In this document: positions 1 through 6,810 of the stretch, piece by piece
Position numbering within the stretch: position 1 is the first letter of the stretch
Layout of the letters: every line of letters begins with the position of its first letter
Assembly: GCA_947643685.1 (NCBI GenBank)
Contig: CANRXD010000058.1
Location: 1 to 8,157, forward strand
Length of the DNA stretch: 8,157 nucleotides
Direction: 5' to 3'
From: an uncultured Clostridium sp.
GTDB lineage: Bacteria; Bacillota; Clostridia; Lachnospirales; Lachnospiraceae
Translations under genes and position numbers: made by a program
Notes under the pieces: generated by a model
Database searches by the model: none
Seen by the model: only the letters and a program-made list of their open reading frames with translations
Told to the model about the DNA's origin: nothing

Positions 1-70
1 GCATTAGCGCAGTTGGGAGCGCGCAACATTCGCATTGTTGAGGCCGTGGGTTCGACTCCCATATGCTCCA
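1..70 (+). tRNA. tRNA-Ala (anticodon CGC), 5' end cut by window
   Basis: The visible sequence folds as a cloverleaf lacking its first three bases. The D arm is GCGC/GCGC at 7-10 and 19-22. The anticodon stem CAACA/TGTTG lies at 24-28 and 36-40, and its loop reads TTCGCAT, giving anticodon CGC at 31-33. The T arm GTGGG/CCCAT encloses the loop TTCGACT. The 3' acceptor strand ATGCTCC (63-69) is followed by discriminator A70. That strand places a U at position 70 of the tRNA, which would pair with a G3 outside the window as the G3-U70 identity pair of alanine tRNAs. The 3' CCA is not encoded, because the bases after A70 are TGA. Confidence 0.93.
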
Positions 71-103
71 TGAATTACATAATGTAAGATTCAAAAGTTG
101 AAG

Positions 104-136
104 ACCCTCCTGCAGATTGCCTGCGGGAGGGTTTTT
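104..136 (+). terminator. Rho-independent terminator after tRNA-Ala
   Basis: A 12-bp stem pairs 104-115 (ACCCTCCTGCAG) with 121-132 (CTGCGGGAGGGT), with one G-T wobble, a 5-nt loop, and a T run at 132-136. It ends the tRNA transcript 34 bases after the tRNA. The oppositely oriented operon ends at 201. On the minus strand the same stem is followed only by a broken T stretch, so it could stop that transcript weakly; no other terminator for the operon is visible between 137 and 200. Confidence 0.9.
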
Positions 137-200
137 AAACCCCAGCCCCGTGAAAAACATAAACTTCCATGCCATATCAGCCCAAAAGAACAAAATCCTT

Positions 201-1358
201 TTACCGCATCCGCAGAAAAGCCGTCCCTTCCAGAAGAAGGTTCGCCGTGCGTAAACCGAAGGTATCTTTAATAACAGGGACCGCCCCGTTTTCCTCATAA
301 TCCACACCGCATTCTAAAATTCCGCCGGCATGCCCAATCCGGATAAGCTTTGTGTCCGCATTGACAGCAAGCACCTGATTCACAATGCTCCCCAAAACCA
401 CGGCTGCCGCGGCCGTACACATGGCACCTGTCATGGCATAGCTGGGATGGGCTTTCTGCATGGACATCATCCTGGATTGAAGGTCGATACTCTCCTTTTT
501 TATTTCGGTTCCGTCCGAAGTGATGTAATCCGCTGACTCAGAAACGAAAGTCAGCTTCGGAATCCCCGGCGTTTCCCACGCTGATTTTTCATAATCGTCG
601 ATGAGTCCCAGTTTCACCGCTGCCATCCCTCTCACCTTCTCCAGAAGCTCCAGTTTTTCTCCGGAAGCGTTCAGTTCATCCGGAAGCTCTTTCCCGTCAA
701 GTCCCAGATCTTTCGCCCTTACAAACACAAGGGGATTGGCGGCGTCGATGATCGAAACCTGTACCGGCCCGAAGTCCGGGATCTCCAGCGTATCGACGAT
801 ATGCCCTGTCGGCAGGAGGCCCTTTCCCAGGGTCCCCGCCGGCTCCATGAATTTCAGACGTATCGGAGAAGCTGTGCCGGGAACGCCGGCAATGGAATAA
901 TCTCCATCATACAGAACCTTCCCGTCCACGGTACTTACATCTGCCTGGATCATCTTATCTGTATTGGTATTGTATATCCTGACCACAGTGGTTCCCTCTT
1001 TTGCCTTTACAAGTCCTTTTTCAATGGCAAAGGGGCCCACGCCGGACGAAATGTTCCCGCAGTTTCCCTTATAACTCACAAACGGTTTATCCACCGGCAC
1101 CTGGGCGAAGGTATAATCCACATCCGCGTCTGGGCGGGAAGATTTGCTTATGACAGCGATCTTACTGGTCACCGACTGGGCGCCGCCAAGTCCGTCGATC
1201 TGTTTTCTGTCCGGACTCCCCATCAGCCTTAAAAACAGGGCGTCCCATTCCTCACGGTTTTCGGGAAGGTCACTCTCCAGAAGATATACTCCCTTGCTGG
1301 TCCCGCCGCGCATAATCGTGACAGGAAGCCTACAGACCTGGCTGTCTCTGTTTCCCAT
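201..1358 (-). CDS. PrpF / methylitaconate isomerase family protein
   Basis: This is a 385-residue protein of the PrpF family (diaminopimelate-epimerase fold), whose members move a double bond or isomerise substituted aconitates and itaconates (PrpF, 3-methylitaconate isomerase Mii, oxalomesaconate tautomerases). The family signature is plain: IMRGGTSKG near residue 15, QIDGLGGAQSVTSK with Lys66, and YKGNCGNISSGVGPFAIE with Cys100. Lys66 and Cys100 sit 34 residues apart, as do the Lys and Cys implicated in catalysis in PrpF. Length and the C-terminal RTANLLLEGTAFL match full-length members, so the gene looks intact. An in-frame ATG at 1391 lacks a ribosome site. The ATG at 1358 has AGGAAAG five bases upstream and gives the usual short lead before the first motif, so it is preferred. 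It is the last gene of the minus-strand operon, 39 bases after the broken carrier gene. The exact substrate cannot be read from the sequence. E. coli YbhH is the nearest contextual analogue. Confidence 0.9.
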   Translation of the reverse strand: MGNRDSQVCRLPVTIMRGGTSKGVYLLESDLPENREEWDALFLRLMGSPDRKQIDGLGGAQSVTSKIAVISKSSRPDADVDYTFAQVPVDKPFVSYKGNCGNISSGVGPFAIEKGLVKAKEGTTVVRIYNTNTDKMIQADVSTVDGKVLYDGDYSIAGVPGTASPIRLKFMEPAGTLGKGLLPTGHIVDTLEIPDFGPVQVSIIDAANPLVFVRAKDLGLDGKELPDELNASGEKLELLEKVRGMAAVKLGLIDDYEKSAWETPGIPKLTFVSESADYITSDGTEIKKESIDLQSRMMSMQKAHPSYAMTGAMCTAAAAVVLGSIVNQVLAVNADTKLIRIGHAGGILECGVDYEENGAVPVIKDTFGLRTANLLLEGTAFLRMR

Positions 1359-1397
1359 ATCTTTCCTTTCTCCCGGATTCTTCCGGGCCATTTGTTT

Positions 1398-2206
1398 TTA
1401 AGTATACTGAATCACATAAGCAACGATCAGAATCGCCGACCCGAGGAGCATCCACAGCCCAAACAATTTTCCCATGAATTTCATCCATTTGTCATAGGCA
1501 ATGCCGGTGGCGCCAAGGAACCCCATCAGTGAAGACGCATGAGGAACAACATAGTTGCAGAAGCCGTCGCCGAATTTATAGGCAAGGACTGCCGTCTGTC
1601 TCGTGATTCCCGCCACGTCGGCAAGGGGCGCCATAACCGGCATCACAACTGCCGCCTGGCCGGTTCCGGGGGTAACAAAGCCGTTTACAACTACATTCAT
1701 AAGCAGCATGACCGGCGGTTTTAAAAAGTTCGGGAACAGAGACAGCATGTTGCCAAGTCCATATACAACCGTATCCAGAACCTTTGCGGAGGAAAGAATC
1801 AGGGCTACGGTCGCGCCAAGGCCGACGATCAGAGCAGTTGGCGTCATCCCCTTCGCGCCCTTTATGAAAATGGATGCAATCTTACTTGGGTTATAGCCGT
1901 ATACAAATCCGCCGATAAAAGCCATCCAGAACAGACATACGGCAGTCTCCACCATCCCCCATTCCCAGGTCACGCAGCCATACATCAGCCCCCCGAAGGA
2001 AGCAAGGAAAACAAGAAGGACTTCCAGGGAACCGCTTCCCCCTCTGTCGGGTGGTAGGATTCTACAATTACAGTCGTATTGCCGGCCGCCGTCTTTTCAC
2101 GGTCGTATTCGTTTGCAGGAATCAGATATGTCATGATCGATACTGCAATTAAAAGCATAAAAACAATTACAAATGGATGCGGCATCTTAAAGGTTTTCTT
2201 TCACAT
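1398..2206 (-). pseudogene. YfcC-family carboxylate carrier, broken by nonsense, deletion and frameshift
   Basis: These are remains of a YfcC/DcuC-type membrane carrier (C4-dicarboxylate anaerobic carrier family, usually about 450-500 residues). Three lesions are visible. First, the proper start ATG at 2206, with AGGGGAG five bases upstream, is followed at once by TGA (2203-2201); the rest of that frame reads KKTFKMPHPFVIVFMLLIAV, a typical N-terminus, so codon 2 has probably gone from a sense codon such as TCA to TGA. Second, the N-terminal piece stops after TM1 and a short loop (stop at 1985-1987), while the C-terminal piece is in another frame. Third, that C-terminal piece, open upstream of its ATG as LLVFLASFGGLMYG, starts in the second half of the protein, so roughly 200 internal residues are missing. 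The C-terminal half is well kept: NGFVTPGTGQAAVVMPVMAP, then ITRQTAVLAYKFGDGF and VPHASSLMGFLGATG. The protein would have been the importer of the operon's substrate. An assembly error is an alternative explanation. Confidence 0.82.
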
Positions 2207-2256
2207 TGTTTCTCCCCTGTTTCTTATATTTTTCTTTTTTCCTGTTACAAAAGCGA

Positions 2257-2646
2257 TCAGAATTCCGCGGTTTCCTTTCCCAGCATTCAGTGAATGGACC
2301 GGTATTTTGTTATCCACCTTCTTCTCTTCCGCAATCTCCACTTCGGTCTCCGTCATCATTGCGGCCCCTGCATGTGATGGCCGCAGGCATGGCCGATTCC
2401 CGGCAATGCGTCATACTCGCAGAGAAGCCCGATGTTAGGGCCGCCCTCTCCATTCTTAAAAGCAGCCCGAAAGGCGGTTTTCACCTTTGCAACTCCCCGT
2501 TCCACGGCAAAGCCTTCCTTTTCCAGCCAGCCCGTGAACAGCCCCATGGCATGGTACTCTTCCATTCCCGTTTCCGGATGATCAAAAATATCATCGGACA
2601 TCAGAAACAGCTTCAAAGCCTGTTGTAGTTGATCAGAGACCCGCAC
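2257..2646 (-). pseudogene. M20-family amidohydrolase, internally deleted remnant
   Basis: This is a fragment of an M20 metallo-amidohydrolase (AbgB/PM20D2 type, about 400 residues when whole). These enzymes hydrolyse N-acyl or peptide amide bonds with a two-zinc centre. The N-terminal 96 codons from a GTG at 2646 are good: DIFDHPETGMEEYHAMG, then GLLCEYDALPGIGHACGHHM, where the His of GHACGHH is a metal ligand. At about 2356-2372 the frame breaks. The next frame reads GAAMMTETEVEIAEEK and DNKIPVHSLN, which resembles the C-terminal lobe of the same family, so the middle is missing. After HSLN a third frame gives MLGKETAEF and stop (2257), possibly the original C-terminus and hence a second deletion. 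The first junction lies on GGGGCC, which would fit both sides as a short direct repeat. The start overlaps the end of the hydratase gene by 34 bases, as expected for translational coupling. The product cannot be active. Identity of the small C-terminal pieces is from family memory and less certain. Confidence 0.72.
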
Positions 2647-4871
2647 CGGAGAATTTCCTTCTCCTCCTCTGTCATCGGTTCCATCGAAAGGGACAATCCC
2701 TTAATCTTTGTTCCCATCACATATGCCGGAATCCTCTTCATATCCCCGTCCAGGGCCTTTCGGATATCCGGAATAAAAATATAATCGTCATCCTCAAAAT
2801 CTGCCGGTCCATCCAGAAGGAACGGTATCATTCCCCAGTTGATCAAATTGGAGCGATATCTCTTTGTGGCGTACTCCGCCGCAATATTGGCTCCCCCAAG
2901 GAGCACCCGCTGACAGGAAGCCGCCTGTTCCCGGGCGGAGCCGTCTCCCGGCCTTACCGCGTAAATCGTACTGGAGAGATCAATCGTTTCCTCCCTAACC
3001 GTCTCAAACCCCGGGATTTCATGGATCCGCTCCAAAACCTTCTGTACCTCCTGCGGGCAGGTTCCGGCTTTTCTTTCCCTTTCCAGACTCATTACGGCCT
3101 TCGCCTTTTCCACATACCCGGGAACGCGGCGGCTCAGGGTATATTCCGCAAGCTTCATCGGATTGGAGCGGAACGAACCGGTTTCCCCGGACGGAATCAG
3201 CTCGTCGGTTGTCGTCACCGGATCCGTAATATATGCACATACCTTTAAAAGCATGTGTTCATTTAAGGGCGGAAACTCCGGCCAGTCCGTAATATTCGGC
3301 CCGCTCACCAGCGGCTCATTTATATTTCCCTTTCCAAACCCCTGGTAAACTCTCTGCTCATAGGCTTTCGGGTCAAACTCATAATCCGGGCACTTAAACT
3401 CATATCCCCACTCATCCGCGGCCGTAATTCTTCCTTTATTTATAGAAGTAACTGCAATGGAACGGGCATCCATCAACGCCACGCTGGCCACCTGATTGTT
3501 CCCCGGTTTGGAACCTTCCCGATTCGGGAAATTCCTTGTGGTGTGGCGGATGGAAAGTCCCCTGTTCGCCGGCGTGTCACCGGCTCCGAAGCAGGGACCG
3601 CAGAACGCGGTGCGTACCGTAACGCCGGCGGAAATCAGCGTTTCAATGGCTCCCTTTTTAAGAAGTGCCAGCATGACGGCCTGGCTGCCGGGATATACGC
3701 TCAGATTGAAAATATCTGTCCCGGTTCCTTTTCCGTCCAGCAGGTAAGCCGCCTCCATAATGTTGGAATAAGTACCGCCGGAGCAGCCGGCAATGGTTCC
3801 CTGATCTGCGTATAAGGCCCCGTCTCTTACCTTTTCCTGAAGATTCAGGCAAATATTCTTATTTTTTAAGAGCTTTCCTGCGTCCTCTTCCACCTTATGA
3901 AGGATATCCTCCATGTTCTCATTCAGCTCACGAATCTCATATCCATTGGAAGGATGGAACGGCAGGGCAATCATGCTGTGTATGGTGCTCAAATCAATGT
4001 AGATACAGCCATCATAATATGCCAGATCTTCCGGATTCAGCTCCTTAAAATCCTCTCCGCGGCCATGGGCCTTTAAAAATACCTCCGTATCTCCATCCGT
4101 CCGCCAGACAGAAGAAAGACATGCCGTCTCAGTTGTCATGACGTCGATGCCGTTTCGAAAATCCGTGCTCATGGACGACACGCCGGGCCCGACAAACTCC
4201 ATGACCTTATTTTTTACATAACCGTTTTTAAATACGGCGGACACAATGGCAATGGCGATATCCTGGGGACCAATGCCGGGATTCGGCTTCCCGTCAAGAT
4301 AAACGGCAACCACCTCCGGATACTTCAAATCCCAGGTCTGTCCCAGAAGCTGCTTCACCAGCTCGCCGCCCCCTTCTCCCACGGCCAGCGTCCCCAGCGC
4401 TCCGTAGCGGGTATGGGAATCGGAGCCAAGGATCATCTTTCCTCCCCCGGCCATAGTCTCCCGCATATACTGATGGATCACCCCCATATGGGGCGGAAGG
4501 TAGATTCCTCCATATTTCTTCGCCGCTGTCAGTCCGAATACATGATCATCCTCATTGATTGTGCCTCCAACAGCACACAGACTGTTATGGCAGCAGGTCA
4601 GCACATAGGGGAGCGGAAACCGCTCCAGCCCGGATGCCCTGGCCGTCTGGATGATGTTCACATAGGTCAGATCATGGCTTGTGATCGCATCGAATCTGAT
4701 CTTTAAGTTCTCCATGTCCCCATTCACATTGTGCTCTTTCAGAATCTGATACGTGATCGTTCCTTTTTTCTTCTCCTCCTTTTCAAATCCGGGTCTTTTG
4801 GATGCTTCCCTTTCGGGCACCAGCGCTTTTCCCTCAAGCAGATAAACACCCGAATCGTATAACTTTACCAT
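2613..4871 (-). CDS. Aconitase-superfamily hydratase (YbhJ-like)
   Basis: This is a 752-residue cytosolic [4Fe-4S] hydro-lyase of the aconitase superfamily, close in length and C-terminal pattern to E. coli YbhJ. Motifs in order are [20 protein letters not shown] (from about residue 150), [12 protein letters not shown] with Cys363, [11 protein letters not shown] with Cys424 and Cys427, RNFPNREGS (446-454) and, in the swivel domain, GSAREQAA (644-651), then [13 protein letters not shown]. The three Cys match the cluster ligands of aconitase. GSARE matches aconitase GSSRE, keeping the first Ser (catalytic base) and the Arg but changing the second Ser to Ala. An ATG at 4871 has GAGGGAAAG seven or so bases upstream and is preferred; a GTG 45 bases earlier lacks a ribosome site. 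It is the first gene of the operon, divergent from the LysR gene, and overlaps the M20 remnant by 34 bases. The product is expected to hydrate or dehydrate an aconitate-like acid, with the PrpF-family protein isomerising the same or the next intermediate. Substrate is unknown. Confidence 0.92.
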   Translation of the reverse strand: MVKLYDSGVYLLEGKALVPEREASKRPGFEKEEKKKGTITYQILKEHNVNGDMENLKIRFDAITSHDLTYVNIIQTARASGLERFPLPYVLTCCHNSLCAVGGTINEDDHVFGLTAAKKYGGIYLPPHMGVIHQYMRETMAGGGKMILGSDSHTRYGALGTLAVGEGGGELVKQLLGQTWDLKYPEVVAVYLDGKPNPGIGPQDIAIAIVSAVFKNGYVKNKVMEFVGPGVSSMSTDFRNGIDVMTTETACLSSVWRTDGDTEVFLKAHGRGEDFKELNPEDLAYYDGCIYIDLSTIHSMIALPFHPSNGYEIRELNENMEDILHKVEEDAGKLLKNKNICLNLQEKVRDGALYADQGTIAGCSGGTYSNIMEAAYLLDGKGTGTDIFNLSVYPGSQAVMLALLKKGAIETLISAGVTVRTAFCGPCFGAGDTPANRGLSIRHTTRNFPNREGSKPGNNQVASVALMDARSIAVTSINKGRITAADEWGYEFKCPDYEFDPKAYEQRVYQGFGKGNINEPLVSGPNITDWPEFPPLNEHMLLKVCAYITDPVTTTDELIPSGETGSFRSNPMKLAEYTLSRRVPGYVEKAKAVMSLERERKAGTCPQEVQKVLERIHEIPGFETVREETIDLSSTIYAVRPGDGSAREQAASCQRVLLGGANIAAEYATKRYRSNLINWGMIPFLLDGPADFEDDDYIFIPDIRKALDGDMKRIPAYVMGTKIKGLSLSMEPMTEEEKEILRCGSLINYNRL

Positions 4872-4933
4872 CGCTTTCCCTCTTTTCCCATGCTTTTCTG
4901 CTGAATTACTCTCCACTTATTTTTTCTATGTCC

Positions 4934-4962
4934 ATCATACCTCACAGACAGGAATAAGTAAA
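4934..4962 (-). promoter_or_regulatory. Predicted sigma-A promoter of the hydratase operon
   Basis: On the minus strand TTTACT (4957-4962) lies 17 bases before TATGAT (4934-4939), a fair match to TTGACA-17-TATAAT. Transcription would start near 4927, leaving a leader of about 55 bases before the ATG at 4871. The only nearby dyads overlap or abut the -35 box, as expected for LysR-type control. Confidence 0.5.
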
Positions 4963-4982
4963 ATTCATCTTTTTCATTGAAA
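4952..4982. promoter_or_regulatory. Candidate LysR-type operator dyads
   Basis: Two small inverted repeats lie in the divergent gap. GAAT-N7-ATTC (4952-4966) has the 4-7-4 geometry of many LysR-family sites and covers the hydratase -35 box. TTTCA-T-TGAAA (4972-4982) is a perfect 11-base palindrome ten bases away, upstream of both promoters. The first does not fit the T-N11-A rule strictly and the region is AT-rich, so chance is possible. Confidence 0.3.
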
Positions 4983-5005
4983 TAATAGTTTTTTAGAATG
5001 ATTTG

Positions 5006-5014
5006 TGCTATACT
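5006..5014 (+). promoter_or_regulatory. Extended -10 promoter of the LysR gene
   Basis: TGCTATACT (5006-5014) is an extended -10 element (TGn plus TATACT). No good -35 box is present at 17 bases, which fits an extended -10 promoter. Transcription would start near 5021, about 32 bases before the ATG at 5053. Confidence 0.5.
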
Positions 5015-5052
5015 TGTGTTATCTGAAACGATTGGACTTTGGGAGGGAAACC

Positions 5053-5961
5053 ATGGATTTTAAAGATTTGACCTATGTACTGGCGATTGCCAAATATCAG
5101 AATATTACAAAGGCTGCCGATTCTTTATATATTACGCAGCCGACGCTTACGAAATTTCTCCAGAATCTGGAAATGGAACTGGGACAAAAACTGTTCCGAA
5201 AGCTGGGACACCGTTTTGTACTGACCTACACAGGGGAACGGTATGTGGCAAAGGCATCGGAAATCCTGACCCTCAAAAAAGAGCTGGATCTGGAGATGGA
5301 TGATATCATAAAAAACAGCCGCGGCGCCTTAAAAATTGCCTTTCCCACCATGAGGGGGACCTATATGCTTCCCTGTACGCTCCCCGTTTTCAATGAACGT
5401 TTTCCAAATGTCCGCATCGACATTCTGGAAGCCCGTTCAAGCCTCCTGGAAGGAATGATCTTAAACAGTGAAGCGGATCTGGCCTTTTTCAACCTGCCGG
5501 TGAAAAGCCCGGACATCGACTTTGAAATTATCAGTCATGAAGAAGTCCTCCTGGTGATGCCCGCCTCCCATCCCCTCTCCGGCAGGGGAATCCAAAAGGA
5601 GGGCTGCAGACATCCATGGATTGATCTGGGGCTTCTGGCAGAGGAACCGTTCATTATGCAGATCCCGGGCCAGAGAACCCGCCAGACTGTTGACCAGATT
5701 TTTAAGGAATACAACATAACGCCGAAGATCAAGCTGCAAACCAGCAACATCCCGGCAGCAGTCATGCTGGCCGCCAACGGCTATGGGTGCTGCTTCGTTA
5801 CCGAAACCCATTTAAAATATGTCCGGCCCGCCGAAAAAATTGCCTGCTTTTCCGTAGGCTCCCCCTGTGTCACCGTGGACTTTGTCGCCGCGTTCCGGCG
5901 CGGCAGTTATCTCCCCTCCTATGCCAGGGAATATATTAAGATTGTGAAGGATTTTACCTGA
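5053..5961 (+). CDS. LysR-type transcriptional regulator of the hydratase operon
   Basis: This is a 302-residue LysR-family regulator of normal length. The N-terminal winged helix-turn-helix spans about residues 1-60, with the family pattern ITKAADSLYITQPTLTKFLQ leading into LEMELGQKLF. A linker helix and a periplasmic-binding-like effector domain follow (about 75-295), starting at GALKIAFPTMRGTYMLP. The ATG at 5053 has GGGAGG six bases upstream and gives the canonical lead MDFKDLTYVLAIAKYQ; a start at 5005 would lie inside the predicted -10 region and has no ribosome site. It is transcribed away from the hydratase gene with a 181-base gap, the usual arrangement for a LysR regulator and its target. 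By inference it senses the carboxylate handled by the operon and binds in that gap. The gene is intact and ends in TGA. No convincing terminator follows it. Confidence 0.93.
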   Translation: MDFKDLTYVLAIAKYQNITKAADSLYITQPTLTKFLQNLEMELGQKLFRKLGHRFVLTYTGERYVAKASEILTLKKELDLEMDDIIKNSRGALKIAFPTMRGTYMLPCTLPVFNERFPNVRIDILEARSSLLEGMILNSEADLAFFNLPVKSPDIDFEIISHEEVLLVMPASHPLSGRGIQKEGCRHPWIDLGLLAEEPFIMQIPGQRTRQTVDQIFKEYNITPKIKLQTSNIPAAVMLAANGYGCCFVTETHLKYVRPAEKIACFSVGSPCVTVDFVAAFRRGSYLPSYAREYIKIVKDFT

Positions 5962-6026
5962 AACCATAAGAACTGTAACGTTTATATTATTTTTCCTTTT
6001 TCGGAATTCCGTCTTGAGACAGACAA

Positions 6027-6078
6027 GAAGATGGCCCCCGTGAATAATAGAGAATTATTTTTATTCACGAAGATGGCC
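6027..6078. repeat. Inverted repeat within a short direct repeat, downstream of the LysR gene
   Basis: CGTGAATAA (6039-6047) and TTATTCACG (6061-6069) form a perfect 9-bp stem. It is framed by a 10-base direct repeat GAAGATGGCC at 6027-6036 and 6069-6078. There is no T run after the stem, so it does not look like an intrinsic terminator. The AT-rich gap 5962-6160 holds no coding frame I can support. The structure could be a small element scar or an RNA stability hairpin at the end of the LysR message. Confidence 0.55.
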
Positions 6079-6160
6079 TATAAATTTGCATTATAAGTAA
6101 TAATCAGATATTTTATAATTAAGTAGCTCAATCAGAAGTTATAGTATTCAATAGTGATAA

Positions 6161-6196
6161 AAAAACTCCAATACCCTCAACAGGCTAAAGCCCATA
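6161..6196. repeat. 36-bp direct repeat, copy 1 (right end of the insertion element)
   Basis: The 36 bases running from AAAAACTCCAATACCC to GGCTAAAGCCCATA are identical to 6948-6983, with no mismatch, 787 bases apart. The repeat contains a small palindrome, GGCTAAAGCC. On the element strand it ends in TTTTT. Copy 1 directly abuts the right-end hairpin, sharing its last base. Confidence 0.95.
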
Positions 6197-6229
6197 GTCG
6201 CCGCCACCCGTAAAACGGGTGGCTCGACT
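6196..6229 (-). repeat. Right-end subterminal hairpin of the IS
   Basis: A 9-bp perfect stem 6203-6211/6215-6223 with an AAA loop is extended by a second stem AGTCG (6196-6200) with CGACT (6225-6229) across a small internal loop, 14 pairs in all. It is the likely TnpA binding structure at the right end. If transcribed, it would be the terminal hairpin of an omega-RNA-like scaffold. Confidence 0.8.
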
Positions 6230-6354
6230 CGCTGGGTATAACCCCTTGACACCGGACAGCGTCTCAAGGCGCCCCAGACTTTCTCTCCGTTCAAGTCACT
6301 ATTGCACTTGACGCGTTGCTTATGCCCCTGAAGGGGCGTTCGTATTACTTCGAC
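6197..6354 (-). ncRNA. Structured 3' tail of the IS, possible omega-RNA / tnpB relic
   Basis: About 158 bases between the tnpA stop and the right end fold locally into a series of stems on the minus strand. In transcript order they are GCCCC-TTCA-GGGGC (6324-6337), TCAAGT/ACTTGA (about 6291-6311), CTTGAGAC/GTGTCAAG with one mismatch (about 6245-6268), GGGT-TAT-ACCC (about 6233-6243), and the right-end hairpin. In tnpB-carrying relatives the guide-RNA scaffold occupies exactly this place, overlapping the tnpB 3' end and ending at the right end. Two coding readings hint at a tnpB tail. One frame gives SNTNAPSGA then a stop (about 6322-6348). Another is open throughout and includes CNSDLNG, like the N-x-D-x-N-G catalytic motif of TnpB, but without the residues that normally follow. 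These readings exclude each other and both are weak. The alternative is a plain untranslated tail that insulates the element. Confidence 0.3.
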
Positions 6355-6810
6355 TTAACCCTTAAAAGGGTCTTCATACTCTTTCACACTTAGCTTATCC
6401 TGCATGATATCGTACTTTTCCTGATCCTGAATATACTTTTTAATTGTCGCTTCATTTAACCCTACCGTGCTTACATAATACCCTTCTGACCAGAAATGTC
6501 TGTTTCCAAATTTATACTTCAAATTTGCATGCCTGTCAAATATCATAAGCGCTGACTTCCCTTTTAAATATCCCATAAAGCTGGACACACTCATTTTGTG
6601 CGGGATACTTACCAACATGTGAATGTGGTCAGGCATTAAATGCCCTTCGATTATTTCCACTCCTTTGTAAGAACATAACTGTTTCAAAATATCTCTTATA
6701 TCAGTTTTTAATTGATTATAAATTATTTTTCGTCTATACTTGGGAGTGAATACGATGTGGTATTTACACATCCATTTTGTGTGAGCTAAATCGTTATTCT
6801 TTTTTGCTAT
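6355..6810 (-). CDS. tnpA: IS200/IS605-family Y1 transposase TnpA
   Basis: This is a 151-residue HUH single-strand transposase acting on the subterminal hairpins at the element ends. HMLVS follows the metal-binding motif LMPDHIHM (HxH at residues 62 and 64). The catalytic Tyr is at 126 in TIKKYIQDQEKYD, 62 residues after the second His, as in IS608 TnpA. Core blocks KYHIVFTPKYRRKIIYNQ, GYLKGKSALMIFD and FWSEGYYVSTVGLNEATI are complete and the frame is intact. The start is abnormal. The natural N-terminus AKKNNDLAHTKW is preceded by ATA (6810-6808), five bases after AAAGGTG, where ATG is expected. An upstream in-frame TTG (6834) has no ribosome site and lies inside the leader hairpin; the next ATG would remove the first core strand. 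So translation is either from AUA, from the TTG, or lost. IS200 relatives are poorly translated by design, so this need not be a dead copy. Confidence 0.88.
   Translation of the reverse strand: MAKKNNDLAHTKWMCKYHIVFTPKYRRKIIYNQLKTDIRDILKQLCSYKGVEIIEGHLMPDHIHMLVSIPHKMSVSSFMGYLKGKSALMIFDRHANLKYKFGNRHFWSEGYYVSTVGLNEATIKKYIQDQEKYDIMQDKLSVKEYEDPFKG

Noticed and set aside
330..1401. Plus-strand open frames opposite the PrpF-family gene
   Set aside because: They are antisense shadows of a well-conserved gene, with no ribosome sites and no recognisable protein families.
2201..2206. TGA at codon 2 of the carrier as a recoded sense codon (selenocysteine or altered code)
   Set aside because: TGA serves as the normal stop for the hydratase and LysR genes, no SECIS-like stem follows it, and the gene has a further deletion and frameshift. 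A nonsense mutation is simpler.
2201..2359. A small gene of about 50 codons starting MMTETEVEIAEE, directly ahead of the carrier start
   Set aside because: Its first half reads as the C-terminal lobe of the M20 family and it lacks a ribosome site, so it is part of the M20 remnant and not a new small protein.
3019..4706. Open frames overlapping the hydratase gene on both strands
   Set aside because: All lie within a full-length aconitase-superfamily gene and show no independent family signal.
6039..6069. Stem after the LysR gene as its intrinsic terminator
   Set aside because: The stem is AT-rich and is followed by AAGATGG and not by a T run in either direction.
6127..6354. An open frame of about 73 codons running from the tnpA stop through the right end on the minus strand, with CNSDLNG
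   Set aside because: It has no start or ribosome site, and it runs through hairpins and the element tip into host DNA. The residues after CNSDLNG do not fit TnpB. It is kept only as a weak hint in the tail annotation, not as a gene.
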